From NCBI RefSeq assembly GCF_027579695.1, contig NC_083569.1:74369649-74433648 (forward strand): a stretch of 64,000 bases of DNA, given 5' to 3'. Shown here one piece after another: positions 32,298 to 43,011 of this stretch. The notes beneath the pieces were generated by a model. It saw only the letters and a list, made by a program, of their open reading frames with translations, did not search any database and was not told the origin of the DNA. The DNA is from Neoarius graeffei. Taxonomy: Eukaryota > Chordata > Actinopteri > Siluriformes > Ariidae. Made by a program: the position numbers and the translations under genes. Numbering within the stretch: the first letter of the stretch is position 1; the number at the start of each line of letters is the position of its first letter.

Positions 32298-32467
32298 TAC
32301 GCTCGCGCAAGGTAAACAATCCTGAAGCCGTCCAATATGGCGGAGTACACATGTGCGGGTCACGTGACTGCACATCCTCTATTGAATCCTTGAACTGTGA
32401 ATTGTCAGAAGGTGTTGATTAGTTTTCCATAACAGCAGTGTGCTGACTATAAGGAAAATCACAGGTT

Positions 32468-34077
32468 TACAGTGGTGCTTGAAAGTTTGTGAACCCTTTA
32501 GAATGTTCTATATTTCTGCATAAATATGACCTAAAACATCATCAGATTTTCACACAAGTCCTAAAAGTAGATAAAGAGAACCCAGTTAAACAAATGAGAC
32601 AAAAATATTATACTTGGTCATTTATTTATTGAGGAAAATGATCCAATATTACATATCTGTGAGTGGCAAAAGTATGTGAACCTCTAGGATTAGCAGTTAA
32701 TTTGAAGGTGAAATTAGAGTCAGGTGTTTCCAATCAATGGGATGACAATCAGGTGTGAGTGGGCACCCTGTTTTATTTAAAGAGCAGGGATCTATCAAAG
32801 CCTGATCTTCACAACACATGTTTGTGGAAGTGTATCATGGCACGAACAAAGGAGATTTCTGAGGACCTCAGAAAAAGCATTGTTGATGCTCATCAGGCTG
32901 GAAAAGGTTATAAAACCATCTCTAAAGAGTTTGGACTCCACCAATCCACAGTCGGACAGATTGTGTACAAATGGAGGAAATTCAAGACCATTGTTACCCT
33001 CCCCAGGAGTGGTCAACCAACAAAGATCACTCCAAGAGCAAGGTGTGTAATAGTCGGTGAGGTCACAAAGGACCCCAGGGTAACTTCTACGCAACTGAAG
33101 GCCTCTGTCACATTGGCTAATGTTAATGTTCATGAGTCCACCATCAGGAGAACACTGAACAACAATGGTGTGCATGGCAGGGTTGCAAGGAGGAAGTCAC
33201 TGCTCTCCAAAAAGAACATTGCTGCTCGTCTGCAGTTTGCTAAAGATCACATGGACAAGCCAGAAGGCTATTGGAAAAATGTTTTGTGGATGGATGAGAC
33301 CAAAATAGAACTTTTTGGTTTAAATGAGAAGCGTTATGTTTGGAGAAAGGAAAGCACTGCATTCCAGCATAAGAACCTTATCCCATCTGTGAAACATGGT
33401 GGTGGTAGTATCATGGTTTGGGCCTGTTTTGCTGCATCTGGGCCAGGACGGCTTGCCATCATTGATGGAACAATGCATTCTGAATTATACCAGCAAATTC
33501 TAAAGGAAAATGTCAGGACATCTGTCCATGAACTGAATCTCAAGAGAAGATGGGTCATGCAGCAAGACAACGACCCTAAGCACACAAGTCATTCTACCAA
33601 AAAATGGTTAAAAAAGAATAAAGTTAATGTTTTGGAATGGCCAAGTCAAGTCCTGACCTTAATCCGATCGAAATGTTGTGGAAGGACGTGAAGCGAGCAG
33701 TTCATGTGAGGAAACCCACCAACATCCCAGAGTTGAAGCTGTTCTGTACGGAGGAATGGACTAAAATTCCTCCAAGCCGGTGTGCAGGACTGATCAACAG
33801 TTACCGTAAACGTTTAGTTGCAGTTATTGCTGCACAAGGGGGTCACACCAGATACTGAAAGCAAAGGTTCACATACTTTTGCCACTCACAGATATGTAAT
33901 ATTGGATCATTTTCCTCAATAAATAAATGACCAAGTACAATATTTTTGTCTTGTTTAACTGGGTTCCTCTTTATCTACTTTTAGGACTTGTGTGAAAATC
34001 TGATGATGTTTTAGGTCATATTTATGCAGAAATATAGAAAATTCTCAAGGGTTCACAAACTTTCAAGCACCACTGTA
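32468..34077 (+). mobile_element. Tc1-like element copy B
   Basis: TA at 32468-32469 and 34076-34077; full-length with about 200 bp inverted repeats as in copy A. It begins 86 bp after the ISL2EU-like element. Confidence 0.97.
32837..33858 (+). pseudogene. Tc1-like transposase copy B, one-base deletion
   Basis: ATG at 32837 (MARTKEISEDLRKS). Asp in LWMDETKIE and Asp in QQDNDPKHT are intact. One A is missing at about 33646-33651 (CCAAGTCAAGTCC instead of CCAAGTCAAAGTCC), shifting the frame just before NPIEMLW; the Glu-containing tail continues in the next frame to GGHTRY at 33858. With only this single lesion it is the least damaged member of its family here. Confidence 0.95.
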
Positions 34078-34189
34078 TATTAACAAGCTCAGTCTATCTA
34101 ACGCAGTTCTATAGTAACTCACAGGGACATGTATGGTGGACACGAGCAGTATTTACGTCGGCAATGGACAAGTGATATTTAACAAAGTG

Positions 34190-34552
34190 AATCATAGCAA
34201 AATGTAAACACCAGCTCCTGAGTGGTACAACAGAAAAGTGTCCTGTCTTCTGAGGGAGGAAGGGGTGGCATACACTCTCACCCTATGTCCTTTACAGTGA
34301 CGCTAGCCAATAATGGGCATCTGTGAGCTCATGCATTCAGGAGCAAGTGGATAGCGCTTTCCTCTGAGTGTGTTACGCTGCCCTTTAACACTGCATAAGC
34401 AGCAGTTCGGAAAGCTGCAGTCGGCTCACATCACATGCCTCGGAGGAAGCCTTCCCCTCGCTGATTGGTAGTTGTTGTGTGATGGGGTGACCTGTCTAGT
34501 AGGTGGGAATTGGCTATGAATAAATTATGGAGAAAATTGGGGGAGACAAGTA
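34190..34552 (+). repeat. Interspersed repeat (GTAGCGCTTTCCTCTGAG type)
   Basis: Segments ATAGCGCTTTCCTCTGAGTG, GTAGTTGTTGTGTGATGGGG and GGGAATTGGCTATGAATAAA occur in this order in a repeat common in otophysan fishes. Only one copy is present in this window, so I rely on familiarity. No coding potential. Confidence 0.5.
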
Positions 34553-34811
34553 AAGTCTGTAAGGACTGTTTAGAGCTACTATGATTTAAGGAAACAAGTA
34601 CAAGCTTGTATCACAGACACACCATTAAATATTAAAAGTAAATGTATAATATATTTTACCAAATAAAGAATTGTAACTATTGGCGAACTGCTGTGGTATA
34701 TTCCATAATCCACTTGTTACCACCCTATAGTTGAATATTTAAATAATATTGGTTGGCGTTGAGTGGTCTATCAGATATATTCCATTCAGCTAGCATGATA
34801 TTGAACGAGAA

Positions 34812-34845
<34 letters not shown>

Positions 34846-34856
34846 CATACACATAC

Positions 34857-34979
34857 CTTTTGGGTGTTCAATGCATCTTTCTCTTTCAAAATTCTCTCAA
34901 AATCTTCCATATTTAAAGCTAGACAGCCTTTCGATTTCATAAAACCGGTGAAATTTAGTTCCCTCTGAAATTTGCTCAT
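34857..34979 (-). CDS. Crypton-type recombinase N-terminal exon
   Basis: The frame from 34979 (MSKFQRELNFTGFMKSKGC) continues LNMEDFERILKEKDALNTQK and ends at AAAAG/GTATGTG, a good splice donor. EKDxxNTxK followed by KATK in the next exon is characteristic of the N-terminal region of DUF3504 (KIAA1958/ZMYM-type) Crypton recombinases. Downstream in the intron only an ATT run is seen. Not functional by itself. Confidence 0.5.
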
Positions 34980-35541
34980 TGCGATATATTTTTATTTCTG
35001 TAATATCTCACAAAATATCAGGCCGTTCTGTGGCTGGGAAGTTATTTAATTTGAGGGCATTCCTGAGCAAAGAATGTGCATGAAATCGCTCGCTTCGCGC
35101 AGTCTAGCAGACAGAGGAAGTCCATGCATACATGTACAGGTTTACCTTGACCGTGCACTGACAGTTCCATCATTCTGTCGCTAAACGAACAGCTGATCAC
35201 ACCGAGGTGCTCGCTGACCGCCGATATTTATTAGTTTGGTCCTGCGTTTCCCTTCCTTCACAACATAACGTCTTTTCTTCTCGCTTTCCGTTACTGAAGT
35301 CGGTCTTTCACGTTTCATTCACACACTCACGTCCTCCATTTTGCTCTCCTGTTTCAAATTTGTATCCCACAATGCCTTGCGCGAATAGGGAAAGTATCTT
35401 GAATTGGCTTACTGTATGTTGAAGCAGGAAAAAAAAATAGCGAAGAATTTAGGGCCACGTGGCCTTAAACTCATTGTTCTTTTAAAAAATAAAATAAAAT
35501 AAAAATAAAATTGGAAGTCTGTGATTCGAATTCAGTAGCTT

Positions 35542-35649
35542 TCAGTGCACTAAACAAAAATAATTGGGTGTCGGGGAAAATTTTTTATGATCTACACTTG
35601 AAAAATCTGAAAGGCAGTCTACCTTTAATGAAGCAAACCTGGCGGCCAT
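35542..35649 (-). CDS. Crypton-like upstream start exon
   Basis: ATG at 35649 in the context AACAAACATGGCCGCC gives MAARFASLKVDCLSDFSSVD and stops after 35 residues. Its first residues match those at 10565 and 44276. Relation to the exon at 34979 is by order and strand only. Confidence 0.35.
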   Translation of the reverse strand: MAARFASLKVDCLSDFSSVDHKKFSPTPNYFCLVH

Positions 35650-36056
35650 GTTTGTTTATGAACTGTCACAGTCGCTCGCTAGCATGGAAGTTTTACATCT
35701 CCGATGTGTGACGTCATGTTGTCTTGACAACCATGCAATATTCTAAACCATATTCAACGCTCATTCTCCACTGAGTAGAGTGACGTAATAGACATAGGAT
35801 AAGCGATATGCTAACAATATTACATGCTATCGAACCAAATGAATGAAACCTGCTAGAAGGGAATAGAGCATGTTTTTATTCCATCAGAAAAAAAAGTGTC
35901 TTGTATGTATCATAATTTCTGAGAACAGCACTCTGTCTTTCTTACATAACATGCTGACATGAATCAGGTCCAATACAATAGTAATACTGATATCTGTATG
36001 GAATTGTCCTGTTATATTTGTATATGATAAATATTTAGCTAAATGGGAGTCAGTAC

Positions 36057-36430
36057 GGGCGGCATGGTGGTGTAGTGGTTAGCGCTGTCGCCTCACAGCA
36101 AGAAGGTCCTGGGTTCGAGCCCCGTGGCCGGTGAGGGCCTTTCTGTGCGGAGTTTGCATGTTCTCCCCGTGTCCGTGTGGGTTTCCTCCGGGTGCTCCGG
36201 TTTCCCCCACAGTCCAAAGACATGCAGGTTAGGTTAACTGGTGACTCTAAATTGACCGTAGGTGTGAATGTGAGTGTGAATGGTTGTCTGTGTCTATGTG
36301 TCAGCCCTGTGATGACCTGGCGACTTGTCCAGGGTGTACCCCGCCTTTCGCCCGTAGTCAGCCGGGATAGGCTCCGGCTTGCCTGCGACCCTGTAGGACA
36401 GGATAAAGCGGCTAGAGATAATGAGATGAG
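36057..36430 (+). mobile_element. SINE family A, young copy
   Basis: A perfect 14 bp duplication ATGGGAGTCAGTAC at 36043-36056 and 36431-36444. The sequence is very close to the family consensus seen in the other copies, consistent with recent insertion. Confidence 0.96.
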
Positions 36431-36444
36431 ATGGGAGTCAGTAC

Positions 36445-37385
36445 TAGTTGTTGTTGGAGGTGAGAATTGGTTTGTTATGTGTTTAAGGAATATGCTCTGT
36501 TTATGAAGATAATAATTATTGGATTTACAACAAGAAAACTAGAATGCAATTGAGTAACATCCATCAGTCAGTGCAGTAGTAGGTGGAAAAGGCTAGATCT
36601 GATATTTTATCTGTGTGTGTGTGTGTAGCAGGAGGGGGTGAAGGGCTCTGTGTGATTTGGATAGAATGGGAAGGTGAGTCAGCAAGGGTGCTAATGCAGA
36701 AATGAGCAGAACTGATGCACGCTCACTGAACAGCCACAGGCTCTCCGCATAAGCCCCCGAATGTATTCGCCTCATCTCTCCCCACGCAAACACACCTGCA
36801 CTCAGGAGCTCTCTGCCCCCATAACTTGTGTGTATACGTTCTCCGTATGCTAATCATCACTAACTAGATCCAAATGATTGCTCATAGCCTAAATAAATTG
36901 TTTGTGCATTTGTAAAGGCAAACTGCATCTGGTTCCATATGCTAAATGACAAAGTATTTAGTTGAGGGAACTGCTGCAGGATGTTAGACAGCTATCTCGG
37001 GGATGCTTTCGCTAGCTGAGAAGAACAGAGATTACCTCCAGGTTGATTCCTTGATGTTTCCCCAAGACGTGGACAAATGTAGAACATGTTTATACTTTCA
37101 AAACTCCTAAGAGAGGAAGAATAATCCAAAAGTAACAAATACTCCTTGCCTTCAGAAATAAGTCATTTCAAAGCTTGTGTGCTTCCAGACAAAGGCATTG
37201 ATGCATCTGAAAGTAACTGAAAAAAAAAAATAATAAAACCCTGAAAGCTTACTCATGGAAATATTAAAGGTGGTGATTGAGTCCCAATGATACTTCTAAT
37301 TCATGAATCTTTTTAAAAATTAGATTTCACTAGATCTAGCATAACAGCTGGTTATTTGACTCCAGCCCTGTCTCTTTATAACTAT
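36445..37385. other. Unassigned sequence
   Basis: A GT run at 36616-36627 is the only simple feature. No repeat or exon was recognised; it may be host intergenic DNA. Confidence 0.4.
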
Positions 37386-37930
37386 TTAAAGCAGATACAC
37401 AGAGCCATGGCCTCACCTTCATCTGGAAATGCCTTGAGACCTCAAGAATGGCACAGAAATAGTTTTAAGCGTTAACAATAAATCTAATATAGTCATTTTT
37501 ATGATTAAAGTGATTCATATCGGTAGTGGTCCGAGTGAATGACCTTGACGTCCGTAACGTCACAGCAGGAAGTCTATCGGTCTCATTGCCATTTCCGCTA
37601 TACTAAAACACAGAGCTGACTGCAACTCCGATCCTCCATTTTGAGCTAATTTATCACCATGCCACATAGATGTGTTGCTGGCCGGTGCAGCAACACGACA
37701 GAAGGTAGATTTATGTTGCATGTATGGCCCAAGAATGTTCAAACTGCAAAGATTTGGACGCATTTTGTGAGAAATCCACGGGCAGATTGGGCGCCTACGA
37801 AGTGGTCTCTCCTCTGCTCTGCACATTTTACTGAAGACTCGTATGAAACCTCTGATCTGTTGAGGAGTGTTGGTTATAAGCCTGTATTGAGAGAGGGTGC
37901 AGTACCAACAATTAAAGAAAAATAAAACAA
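37386..37930 (+). mobile_element. TTAA-starting THAP element, 3' end lost
   Basis: TTAA at 37386 begins AAGCAGATACACAGAGCCAT and is followed by a TATA-poor region with GACGTCCGTAACGTCAC at 37547, then a THAP exon at 37659. The order (TTAA, leader, THAP exon) fits a Kolobok-type element. The matching right end was not found, so the element is truncated. Confidence 0.5.
37659..37925 (+). CDS. THAP-domain protein, 88 residues
   Basis: ATG at 37659: MPHRCVAGRCSNTTEGRFML, then HVWPKNVQTAKIWTHFVRN, SLLCSAHFTEDSYET and REGAVPTI. A complete THAP domain is visible, from C-x4-C to the Cys-x2-His (CSAH) and the AVPTI box; Phe-Pro of the central motif is replaced by Trp-Pro. The frame stops four residues later, so it encodes the DNA-binding domain alone. 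It could be a transposase remnant or a stand-alone THAP peptide; I favour the remnant. Confidence 0.7.
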   Translation: MPHRCVAGRCSNTTEGRFMLHVWPKNVQTAKIWTHFVRNPRADWAPTKWSLLCSAHFTEDSYETSDLLRSVGYKPVLREGAVPTIKEK

Positions 37931-37973
37931 GAAAAGGAAATTATTTATTTTATTTTTTTTAAAGGAAAGTGAG

Positions 37974-38400
37974 TTCAATTGCACCAGTTCTCCTGGAGTG
38001 AGGCGAGGGTTGTTGCTAAAACACGGGACGGAACAGGACGGGACATATCGCTCGGGCAGTGACCTCCCCGCAGTTGTCGCTAAAACCGGAGACACCCCAT
38101 CCCGGGTTTTAGTAATTGCCTGAGCCGAGCAGTAATGGCGGAGTACTCAGTATGGAGAAAATGGAGAATGATTGGAGCAGCCGTCTAATTTCTGCGCTGG
38201 GTATTGCTGTCATCTCGCCCTTACGTGGAAGAAGTGAATGAACGGAGAACTGAACAAACAACTGAAAGTCAGATTGTTTCAAAACAATCGGCCACAAGAT
38301 CGGCCTTCAATAAGCGAGAACACAGACGGGTAAGCTCCGACTCTCTTTTGGATACAAAACAACAAAAACAACACGTTGTTTACCTGCATTTAGATTAATA
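37974..38400. other. Possible element with a GTAAGC donor, unassigned
   Basis: A GC-rich stretch (CGGGACGGAACAGGACGGGA) is followed by an ATGGCGG start at about 38133 and a frame reaching a donor ACGG/GTAAGC near 38329. The architecture suggests the first exon of another mobile-element gene or a host gene, but the peptides are not recognised. Confidence 0.25.
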
Positions 38401-38697
38401 CATGTAACTTGTATTGTGTGTTTAAGTTACCAGTATAAGATGATTTAATTTGCTTCAGAATGTAATTCTCAGTTCATCTGATTATTTAATTAGCCTTTTA
38501 CATTTTATCAGTGAAAATGCATGCATGTACATGTATGTTACATAAGTTATAACACCTATCCCGTTTTAATGAGAGTCAACCCACAATCAGTGAAGTCAAA
38601 TCAGTCTTAGTTGAGCAAGTCGGTAACGGGATTTCTTACTTTCACCATAAATTTTTATTTATATGACTTTGGTCTATAGCTGTAAAAGGCCTCGGCC

Positions 38698-39434
38698 TTA
38701 AAGGAACAGTCCACTGTACTTCCATAATGAAATATGCTCTTATCTGAATTGAGACGAGCTGCTCCGTACCTCTCCGAGCTTTGCGCGACCTCCCAGTCAG
38801 TCAGACGCAGTCAGACGTGCTGTCACTCCTGTTAGCAATGTAGCTAGGCTCAGTATGGCCAATGGTATTTTTTGGGGCTGTAGTTAGATGCAACCAAACT
38901 CTTCCGCGTTTTTCCTGTTTACATAGGTTTATATGACCAGTGATATGAAACAAGTTCAGTTACACAAATTGAAACGTAGCGATTTTCTATGCTATGGAAA
39001 GTCCGCACTATAATGACAGGCGTACTAACACCTTCTGCGCGCTTCGACAGCGCATTGATATCTGAGCTCCGTATCAATGTGCTGCCGAAGCGCGCAGAAG
39101 GTGTTAGTACGCCTGTCATTATAGTGCGGACTTTCCATAGCATAGAAAATCGCTACGTTTCAATTTGTGTAACTGAACTTGTTTCATATCACTGGTCATA
39201 TAAACCTATGTAAACAGGAAAAACGCGGAAGAGTTTGGTCGCATCTAACTACAGCCCCAAAAAATACCATTGGCCATACTGAGCCTAGCTACATTGCTAA
39301 CAGGAGTGACAGCGCGTCTGACTGCGTCTGACTGACTGGGAGGTCGCGCAAAGCTCGGAGAGGTACGGAGCAGCTCGTCTCAATTCAGATAAGAGCATAT
39401 TTCATTATGGAAGTACGGTGGACTGTTCCTTTAA
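38698..39434. mobile_element. 737 bp near-perfect palindrome between TTAA sites
   Basis: TTAA at 38698-38701 and 39431-39434. Reading in, both ends give TTAAAGGAACAGTCCAC. The two arms of about 355 bp are almost identical in inverted orientation down to the centre at about 39067, where only CTGAGCTC-like bases stay unpaired. Differences between arms are few (for instance CGACAGCGC against CGGCAGCAC). Symmetry makes both strands encode the same short frames, which are not real genes. TTAA duplication suggests a Kolobok or piggyBac type foldback MITE. Confidence 0.93.
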
Positions 39435-39880
39435 AACCGGTTCCTGCTGTGACGTCACACACTCAGGGCTGGCTGGCTCAGCGGAGCAGCTCGAATGCCA
39501 ACTTTGCACTTGATTTTAACTCTCAAATATATATATTTTTTATTCCCATTTATGCAGCATACAAGAGATGGAGATACTATCCACTCAGAAATTTATTTAA
39601 AATAAAGGTTCTGCGTATCTCCTTTAAAAGTTTATTTAAGGACACAGTACATTTACATATATCTACACCTTTAGGTTACCATAAATCAATACATTTCATG
39701 ATTCTGCACAATATAATTATCTATTTGATGAATTTTAGACACATTAGACCCCAAACGCCACGATCCGGCATAATGTTCTACAAGCTGGTCCCAGGCAAAC
39801 ATGACTATATGGAAACCATTATGCACCCTTTACAAACAATCTGTGAAAATTCTGGATTAAAAAAAAAAACACCCAACAAG
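39435..39880. other. Unassigned sequence
   Basis: An open frame runs to 39901 but its end is SINE and no domain is recognised. Treated as non-coding. Confidence 0.35.
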
Positions 39881-39882
39881 GA

Positions 39883-40238
39883 GGGTGGCACAGTGGTGTA
39901 GTGGTTAGCACTGTCACCTCACAGCAAGAAGGTCCGGGTTTGAGCCCCGTGGCCGGCGAGGGCCTTTCTATGCGGAGTTTGCATGTTGTCCGCGTGGGTT
40001 TCCTCCGGGTTCTCCGGTTTCCCCCACAGTCCAAAGACATGCAGGTTAGGTTAACTGGTGACTCTAAATTGACCGTAGGTGTGAATGTGAGTGTGAATGG
40101 TTGTCTGTGTCTATGTGTCAGCCCTGTGATGACCTGGCGACTTGTCCAGGGTGTACCCCGCCTTTCGCCCATAGTCAGCTGGGATAGGCTCCAGCTTGCC
40201 TGCGATCCTGCACAGGATAAGTGGTTATGGACAGATGG
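39883..40238 (+). mobile_element. SINE family A, GGATAAGTGG tail subtype
   Basis: Family A head and body, missing about 15 bp around the CCCCGTGTCC segment. The tail reads CCTGCACAGGATAAGTGGTT and GGACAGATGG rather than the GATGAGATGAGA ending. The same tail subtype is seen at 46676 and, in part, 57781. No clear target duplication. Confidence 0.85.
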
Positions 40239-40239
40239 A

Positions 40240-40800
40240 ATCTTCTGACTTTTGATAGTTTCCTTGTTTTTTGCAGATATGTGCTTAATGTTTAAATTAA
40301 TTCATGATCTTGCTCCACCACTGCTTAAAAACTGTGTGTCATTCTGTAGAGGCAACTCCAGGGCCTCCAGGGCATCAGTGAGAGGTGACTGTTTGGCCAA
40401 ATTCAGGAAAACTGCCTTTGGCCAATCAGCATTTTCAGTCAGAGCAGCAGAAAAATGGAACTCTATTCCCACCCATATCAGAAATTGCACAAGTTTTAGT
40501 ATTTTTAAAACAACACATAAAACATGGCTCAAGACAAATCAATCATGTGACCATTGATCTTTGTGTGGAACTGATCACCGTGACCGTGTAGTGTATGTTT
40601 TGTATGATGTTTACCGTATATGCGATACTGTATTGTTACTTGTTGTGGTTAACTGTTGTTTTGAAGTGTCTGTATTGTACTGTTTTGTGAGTGCTTTTAC
40701 ATTACCTGCCCAGGGACCACAGATGAAAATTAGCTTATGGCTAACTCTGGTGCAACAGCTGAGTTGTGCATGGTCCCTGTTAACAAAAACCAATAAACAA
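40240..40800 (+). pseudogene. Non-LTR LINE C-terminus and 3' UTR
   Basis: The frame to 40557 ends LMFKLIHDLAPPLLKNCV, KFRKTAFGQSAFSVRAAEKW and FKTTHKTWLKTNQSC. This FGQSAFSVRAAxxWN block closes many fish LINE proteins of the CR1/L2/Rex group. The 3' UTR contains CAGGGACCACAGATGAAAAT and AACAAAAACCAATAAACAAC. The RT core is absent: 5' truncated, directly behind a SINE. Confidence 0.65.
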
Positions 40801-41509
40801 CAACTCTGTTGTAAGCCACTTTATTCTGACATTAATTGAAATAATACCATTACCAAACAGTATATTGGCAATACGGTAATACCAATAGTCTAGTAACATC
40901 TTGTTTATATACACGCACAACACAACACATTTAATTATATTGTGATCTGTAGTGAGAACAGGGAGCAAGTGAAAGAAAACTTGGAGACATGGAGGTATAC
41001 ACTAGAGAGAAGGGGAATGAAAGTCAATAGGAGAAAGATGGAGTGAGTACCTGTGTGTGAATGAGGGTGAGGACAGTGGAATGGTACACCTACAAGGAAT
41101 AAGCAGATGAGTTCAAATATCTGGGGTCAACTGTACAAAGTAATGGAGAGTGCAGAAGAGAGTGCAAGCAGGTTGGAATGGATGGAGGAGAGTGTCGGGA
41201 GTGATTTGTGGCAGAAGGTTTCCAGCAAGAGTGAAAGGGAAAGTGTGGAAGACAGTAGAAAGAGCAGCGATGTTGTACGGTTTGGAGACAGTGGCACTGA
41301 CAAAAAGACAGGAGGCTGAACTGAAGATGCAGATTTTCATTGGGAGTGACAAACTTGGACAGGATGAGAAACGAATATATTAGAGGGACTGCGCATATAG
41401 GACGGCTTGGAAACAAAGTGAGAGAGGTGAAAATGAGATGGTTTGGACACATACAGAGGAGAGATCCAGGGTATATTGGGAAAAGAATGCTTGAGATGGA
41501 GTTGCCAGA

Positions 41510-42855
41510 TACAGTGGTGTTTGAAAGTTTGTGAACCCTTTAGAATGTTCTATATTTCTGCATAAATATGACCTAAAACATCATCAGATTTTCACACAAG
41601 TCCTAAAAGTAGATAAAGAGAACCCAGTTCAACAAATGAGACAAAAATATTATACTTGGTCATTTATTTATTGAGGAAAATGATCCAATATTACATATCT
41701 GTGAGTGGCAAAAGTATGTGAACCTTTAGGATTAGCAGTTAATTTGAAGGTGAAATTAGAGTCAGGTGTTTTCAATCAATGGGATGACAATCAGGTGTGA
41801 GTGGGCACTGTTTTATTTAAAGAACAGGGATCTATCAAAGTCTGATCTTCACAACACATGTTTGTGGAAGTGTATCACGGCACGAACAAAGGAGATTTCT
41901 GAGGACCTCAGAAAAAGCGTTGTTGATGCTCATCAGGCTGGAAAAGGTTACAAAACCATCTCTAAAGAGTTTGGACTCCACCAATCCACAGTCAGACAGA
42001 TTGTGTACAAATGGAGGAAATTCAGGACCATTGTTACCCTCCTCAGGAGTGGTCGACCAACAAAGATCACTCCAAGAGCAAGGCGTGTAATAGTCGGCGA
42101 GGTCACAAAGGACCCCAGGGTAACTTTTAAGCAACTGAAGGCCTCTCTCACATTGGCTAATGTTAATGTTCATGAGTCCACCATCAGGAGAACACTGAAC
42201 AGCAATGGTGTGCATGGCAGGGTTGCAAGGAGAAAGCCATGGAACAATTAATTCTGAATTATACCAGTGAATTCTAAATGAAAATGTCAGGACATCTGTC
42301 CATGAACTGAATCTCAAGAGAAGGTGGGTCATGCAGCAAGACAACGACCCTAAGCACACAAGTCGTTCTACCAAAGAATGGTTAAAGAAGAATAAAGTTC
42401 ATGTTTTAGAATGGCCAAGTCAAAGTCCTGACCTTAATCCAATCGAAATGTTGTGGAAGGACCTGAAGCAAGCAGTTCATGTGAGGAAACCCAACAACAT
42501 CCCAGAGTTGAAGCTGTTCTGTACGGAGGAATGGGCTAAAATTCCTCCAAGCCGGTGTGCAGGACTGATCAACGGTTACCGGAAATGTTTATTTGCAGTT
42601 ACTGCTGCACAAGGGGGTCACACCAGATACTGAAAGCAAAGCTTCACATACTTTTGCCACTCACAGATATGTAATATTGGATCATTTTCCTCAATAAATA
42701 AATGACCAAGTATAATATTTTTGTCTCATTTGTTTAACTGGGTTCTCTTTATCTACTTTTAGGACTTGTGTGAAAATCTGATGATGTTTTGGGTCATATT
42801 TATGCAGAAATATAAAAATTGCTAACGGGTTCACAAACTTTCAAGCACCACTGTA
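41510..42855 (+). mobile_element. Tc1-like element copy C, internally deleted
   Basis: TA at 41510-41511 and 42854-42855, 1346 bp instead of about 1610. Both inverted repeats are complete. The ATACAGTGG start has CAGTGGTGTTTG for CAGTGGTGCTTG. It interrupts the RTE LINE at GCCAGATA/GAAGGAAAAG. Confidence 0.96.
41877..42633 (+). pseudogene. Tc1-like transposase copy C, start lost and core deleted
   Basis: The start codon is ACG at 41877 where the other copies have ATG. The HTH and GRPTK region is intact. About 260 bp are missing between GGAGAAAGCCA and TGGAACAA (about 42238), removing the first catalytic Asp (WMDETKIE). QQDNDPKHT and NPIEMLW remain in a second frame to 42633. Non-autonomous; the retained TIRs could still have been mobilised in trans. 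Confidence 0.93.
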
Positions 42856-43011
42856 GAAGGAAAAGAGGAAGACCAAAGATGAGATTTATGGATGTGGTGA
42901 AGGAGGACATGAGGATGGTTGGTGTGACAGAAAAAGATACGGAGGACAGGAGGAGATAGAGGGACGTTATCCGCTGTGGCGACCCCTAGCAGGAACAGCC
43001 GAAAGAAGAAG

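Larger units (their letters stand above)
30947..32382. mobile_element. ISL2EU-like two-gene element, internally deleted
   Basis: The ends resemble each other in inverted orientation: left ATAGAGAGCGTGCACGTGAC with GGTCACGTGA and TTGGACGGC inside, right the complement ATAGAGGATGTGCAGTCACG with ATTGGACGGC inside. AT at both edges could be the 2 bp target duplication. A THAP exon reads inward from the left end and a YqaJ/SWIM-type protein exon reads inward from the right end. Bringing together a THAP transposase and a YqaJ-type gene is a feature I associate with ISL2EU elements; that is family knowledge from memory. At 1.4 kb only the first exons remain. Confidence 0.6.
34692..35900 (-). mobile_element. 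Crypton-like remnant with two exon starts
   Basis: Minus-strand sequence begins near 35900 and contains an ATG exon at 35649 (MAARFASLKVDCLSDF) and a further exon at 34979-34857 ending in a donor. MAARFA resembles MAERFA of the other Crypton-like copies. The catalytic recombinase domain is absent. An (ATT)n microsatellite (34814-34843) follows the donor. Exact ends are not defined because Cryptons lack TIRs. Confidence 0.5.
40925..43010 (+). mobile_element. RTE-type LINE 3' part, split by Tc1 copy C
   Basis: The coding tail is broken into several frames. Recognisable pieces in order: GGECREC-like spacer, RAAMLYGLETVALTKRQEAE, RNEYIRGTAHIGRLGNKVRE and KMRWFGHIQRRDPGYIGKRM up to 41509; then, after the Tc1, GKRKTKDEIYG and the end TCCGCTGTGGCGACCCCTAG with CAGCCGAAAGAAGAAGATC at 43010. 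This is the standard RTE (Rex3/BovB clade) C-terminus and 3' end. The RT core lies upstream of the truncation point. Confidence 0.8.

Noticed and set aside
38919..39213. Two matching 74-codon frames on opposite strands
   Set aside because: They mirror each other because they lie in the two arms of the palindrome; no domain is recognised.
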